A stretch of 16,379 nucleotides of DNA from Acidimicrobiales bacterium (GTDB lineage: Bacteria; Actinomycetota; Acidimicrobiia; Acidimicrobiales; Bog-793). Positions 15,980 through 16,379 of the stretch are shown here, piece by piece (within the stretch, counting starts at the first letter, position 1; the number at the start of each line of letters is the position of its first letter). The notes under the pieces are model-generated. The model searched no databases and was not told where the DNA came from. It saw only the letters and a program-made list of their open reading frames with translations. The stretch spans positions 1 through 16,379 of the forward strand of contig JASHRK010000331.1 in assembly GCA_030037405.1 (NCBI GenBank). Direction: 5' to 3'. A program made the translations under genes and the position numbers.

Positions 15980-16089
15980 GCCTGCTTCCGGAGAGCTGTG
16001 TGAGGGGGACGCCAGGACGACCTCATGGCGGAGGATGGTAATCTCGTTGCCGTTCCCGGTAATTCTCTCTGAACGGAGCGACGCGTCCC
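15980..16089. promoter_or_regulatory. Divergent promoter region between fakA-like and rpmB
   Basis: This 110-base spacer separates the first gene of the - strand run from rpmB on the + strand, so it should carry promoters for both. It is locally AT-richer than its surroundings. On the - strand, a weak pair TTACCG and TACCAT, 16 bases apart (about 16036-16063), could serve fakA; on the + strand TAATCT (16039-16044) and TAATTC (16060-16065) are -10-like. None has a strong -35 partner, so the exact promoters are not settled. GGAG 11 bases before rpmB can act as its ribosome-binding site. Confidence 0.5.
16037..16067. repeat. Direct repeat GGTAAT(T)CTC with 21-base period in the divergent spacer
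   Basis: GGTAATCTC at 16037-16045 recurs as GGTAATTCTC at 16058-16067. The start-to-start distance of 21 bases is about two helical turns, so both copies would face the same side of the DNA. This fits a tandem operator or two alternative -10 regions for rpmB. It is short enough to be chance; no regulator is recognised. Confidence 0.4.
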
Positions 16090-16305
16090 ATGGCAGCCGT
16101 GTGTGAGATCTGTGGCAAGCACCCGGGCTTCGGCATGAGCGTGTCGTACTCGCATCGACGGACGAAGCGCCGCTGGGACCCGAACATCCAGCGAGTCCGC
16201 GCCCTCGTGAACGGCGCCCCGAAGCGCCTGAGCGTCTGTACCTCGTGCCTGCGGGCGGGAAAGGTTGTTAAGCCTCCCCGGCGGCGCCTTACCCCGTCTT
16301 CCTGA
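16090..16305 (+). CDS. rpmB: 50S ribosomal protein bL28
   Basis: Large-subunit ribosomal protein of 71 aa, the only clear + strand gene. It reads MAAVCEICGKHPGFGMSVSY, then SHRRTKRRWDPNIQRVRA and VCTSCLRAGKVVKPPRR, the classic bL28 pattern. Cys5/Cys8 and Cys50/Cys53 form the zinc-binding set, so this is the C+ (zinc-dependent) version. Length and start agree with the family, with GGAG about 11 bases upstream. It is divergent from the fakA-like gene, as rpmB and a DAK2 gene are in many actinobacteria. No cysteine-less paralogue is visible here. Confidence 0.97.
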   Translation: MAAVCEICGKHPGFGMSVSYSHRRTKRRWDPNIQRVRALVNGAPKRLSVCTSCLRAGKVVKPPRRRLTPSS

Positions 16306-16351
16306 GGAGCCATCGCCGGCCGGGCACACGGGGCAAGCCCAGGGCAGACCC

Positions 16352-16379
16352 TCAGCCGAAGTCGTGCTCGAAGCCCTCG
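16352..16379 (-). CDS. Possible C-terminal end of an unidentified gene (cut by the right edge)
   Basis: On the - strand the last bases read EGFEHDFG followed by TGA, with the stop at 16352-16354. Only nine codons are visible, so the gene cannot be named. A - strand gene ending convergently with rpmB is plausible: in mycobacteria ung and thiL lie next to rpmB. The 46 bases between rpmB and this stop hold no clear T-run terminator. Confidence 0.25.

Noticed and set aside
16306..16351. A terminator between rpmB and the - strand reading frame at the right edge
   Set aside because: Only very short stems such as AGGG/CCCT occur and there is no T-run.

Overview
The window is GC-rich, densely packed bacterial DNA that reads as a core chromosomal region of an actinobacterium (Actinomycetota). 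The reasons are the very high GC content with many GTG starts, a SepIVA/DivIVA-type coiled-coil gene next to a DUF177 gene, an AftD-type (DUF3367) membrane glycosyltransferase, and zinc-ribbon forms of ribosomal proteins bL28 and bL32. The proteins fit a deep-branching class such as Acidimicrobiia better than a mycolic-acid bacterium, but this placement is inference.

Thirteen genes are supported, plus a doubtful fourteenth at the right edge. Only rpmB (right end) is on the + strand. The other twelve lie head to tail on the - strand, read from right to left: fakA-like (DAK2 domain), recG, rsmD, coaD, sepIVA-like, DUF177/yceD, rpmF, plsX, acpP, rnc, mutM, aftD-like, and smc, which is cut by the left edge. 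Several junctions are stop/start overlaps (rsmD-coaD, coaD-sepIVA, sepIVA-DUF177, acpP-rnc, rnc-mutM), so most of this is probably one or two long operons with coupled translation. The only sizeable gap inside the run, about 150 bases between plsX and acpP, carries a short tandem repeat and a possible -10 box. The other regulatory region is the roughly 110-base divergent spacer between fakA and rpmB, which has a direct repeat spaced by 21 bases. No stretch over 300 bases lacks a gene.

Three themes run through the genes. (1) Acyl supply: FakA makes acyl-phosphate, PlsX interconverts acyl-phosphate and acyl-ACP, and acpP encodes the carrier. (2) Ribosome and RNA biogenesis: rpmB, rpmF, rsmD, rnc and DUF177. 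(3) Chromosome and envelope maintenance: recG, mutM, smc, the SepIVA-like protein and the AftD-like transferase. No phage, insertion sequence, CRISPR array, tRNA or rRNA was seen.

The most interesting point is the AftD-like giant glycosyltransferase inserted between mutM and smc, only three genes downstream of acpP. Mycobacterial AftD is known to bind an acyl carrier protein. No clearly undescribed system was found: the region is mainly housekeeping with some unusual details.
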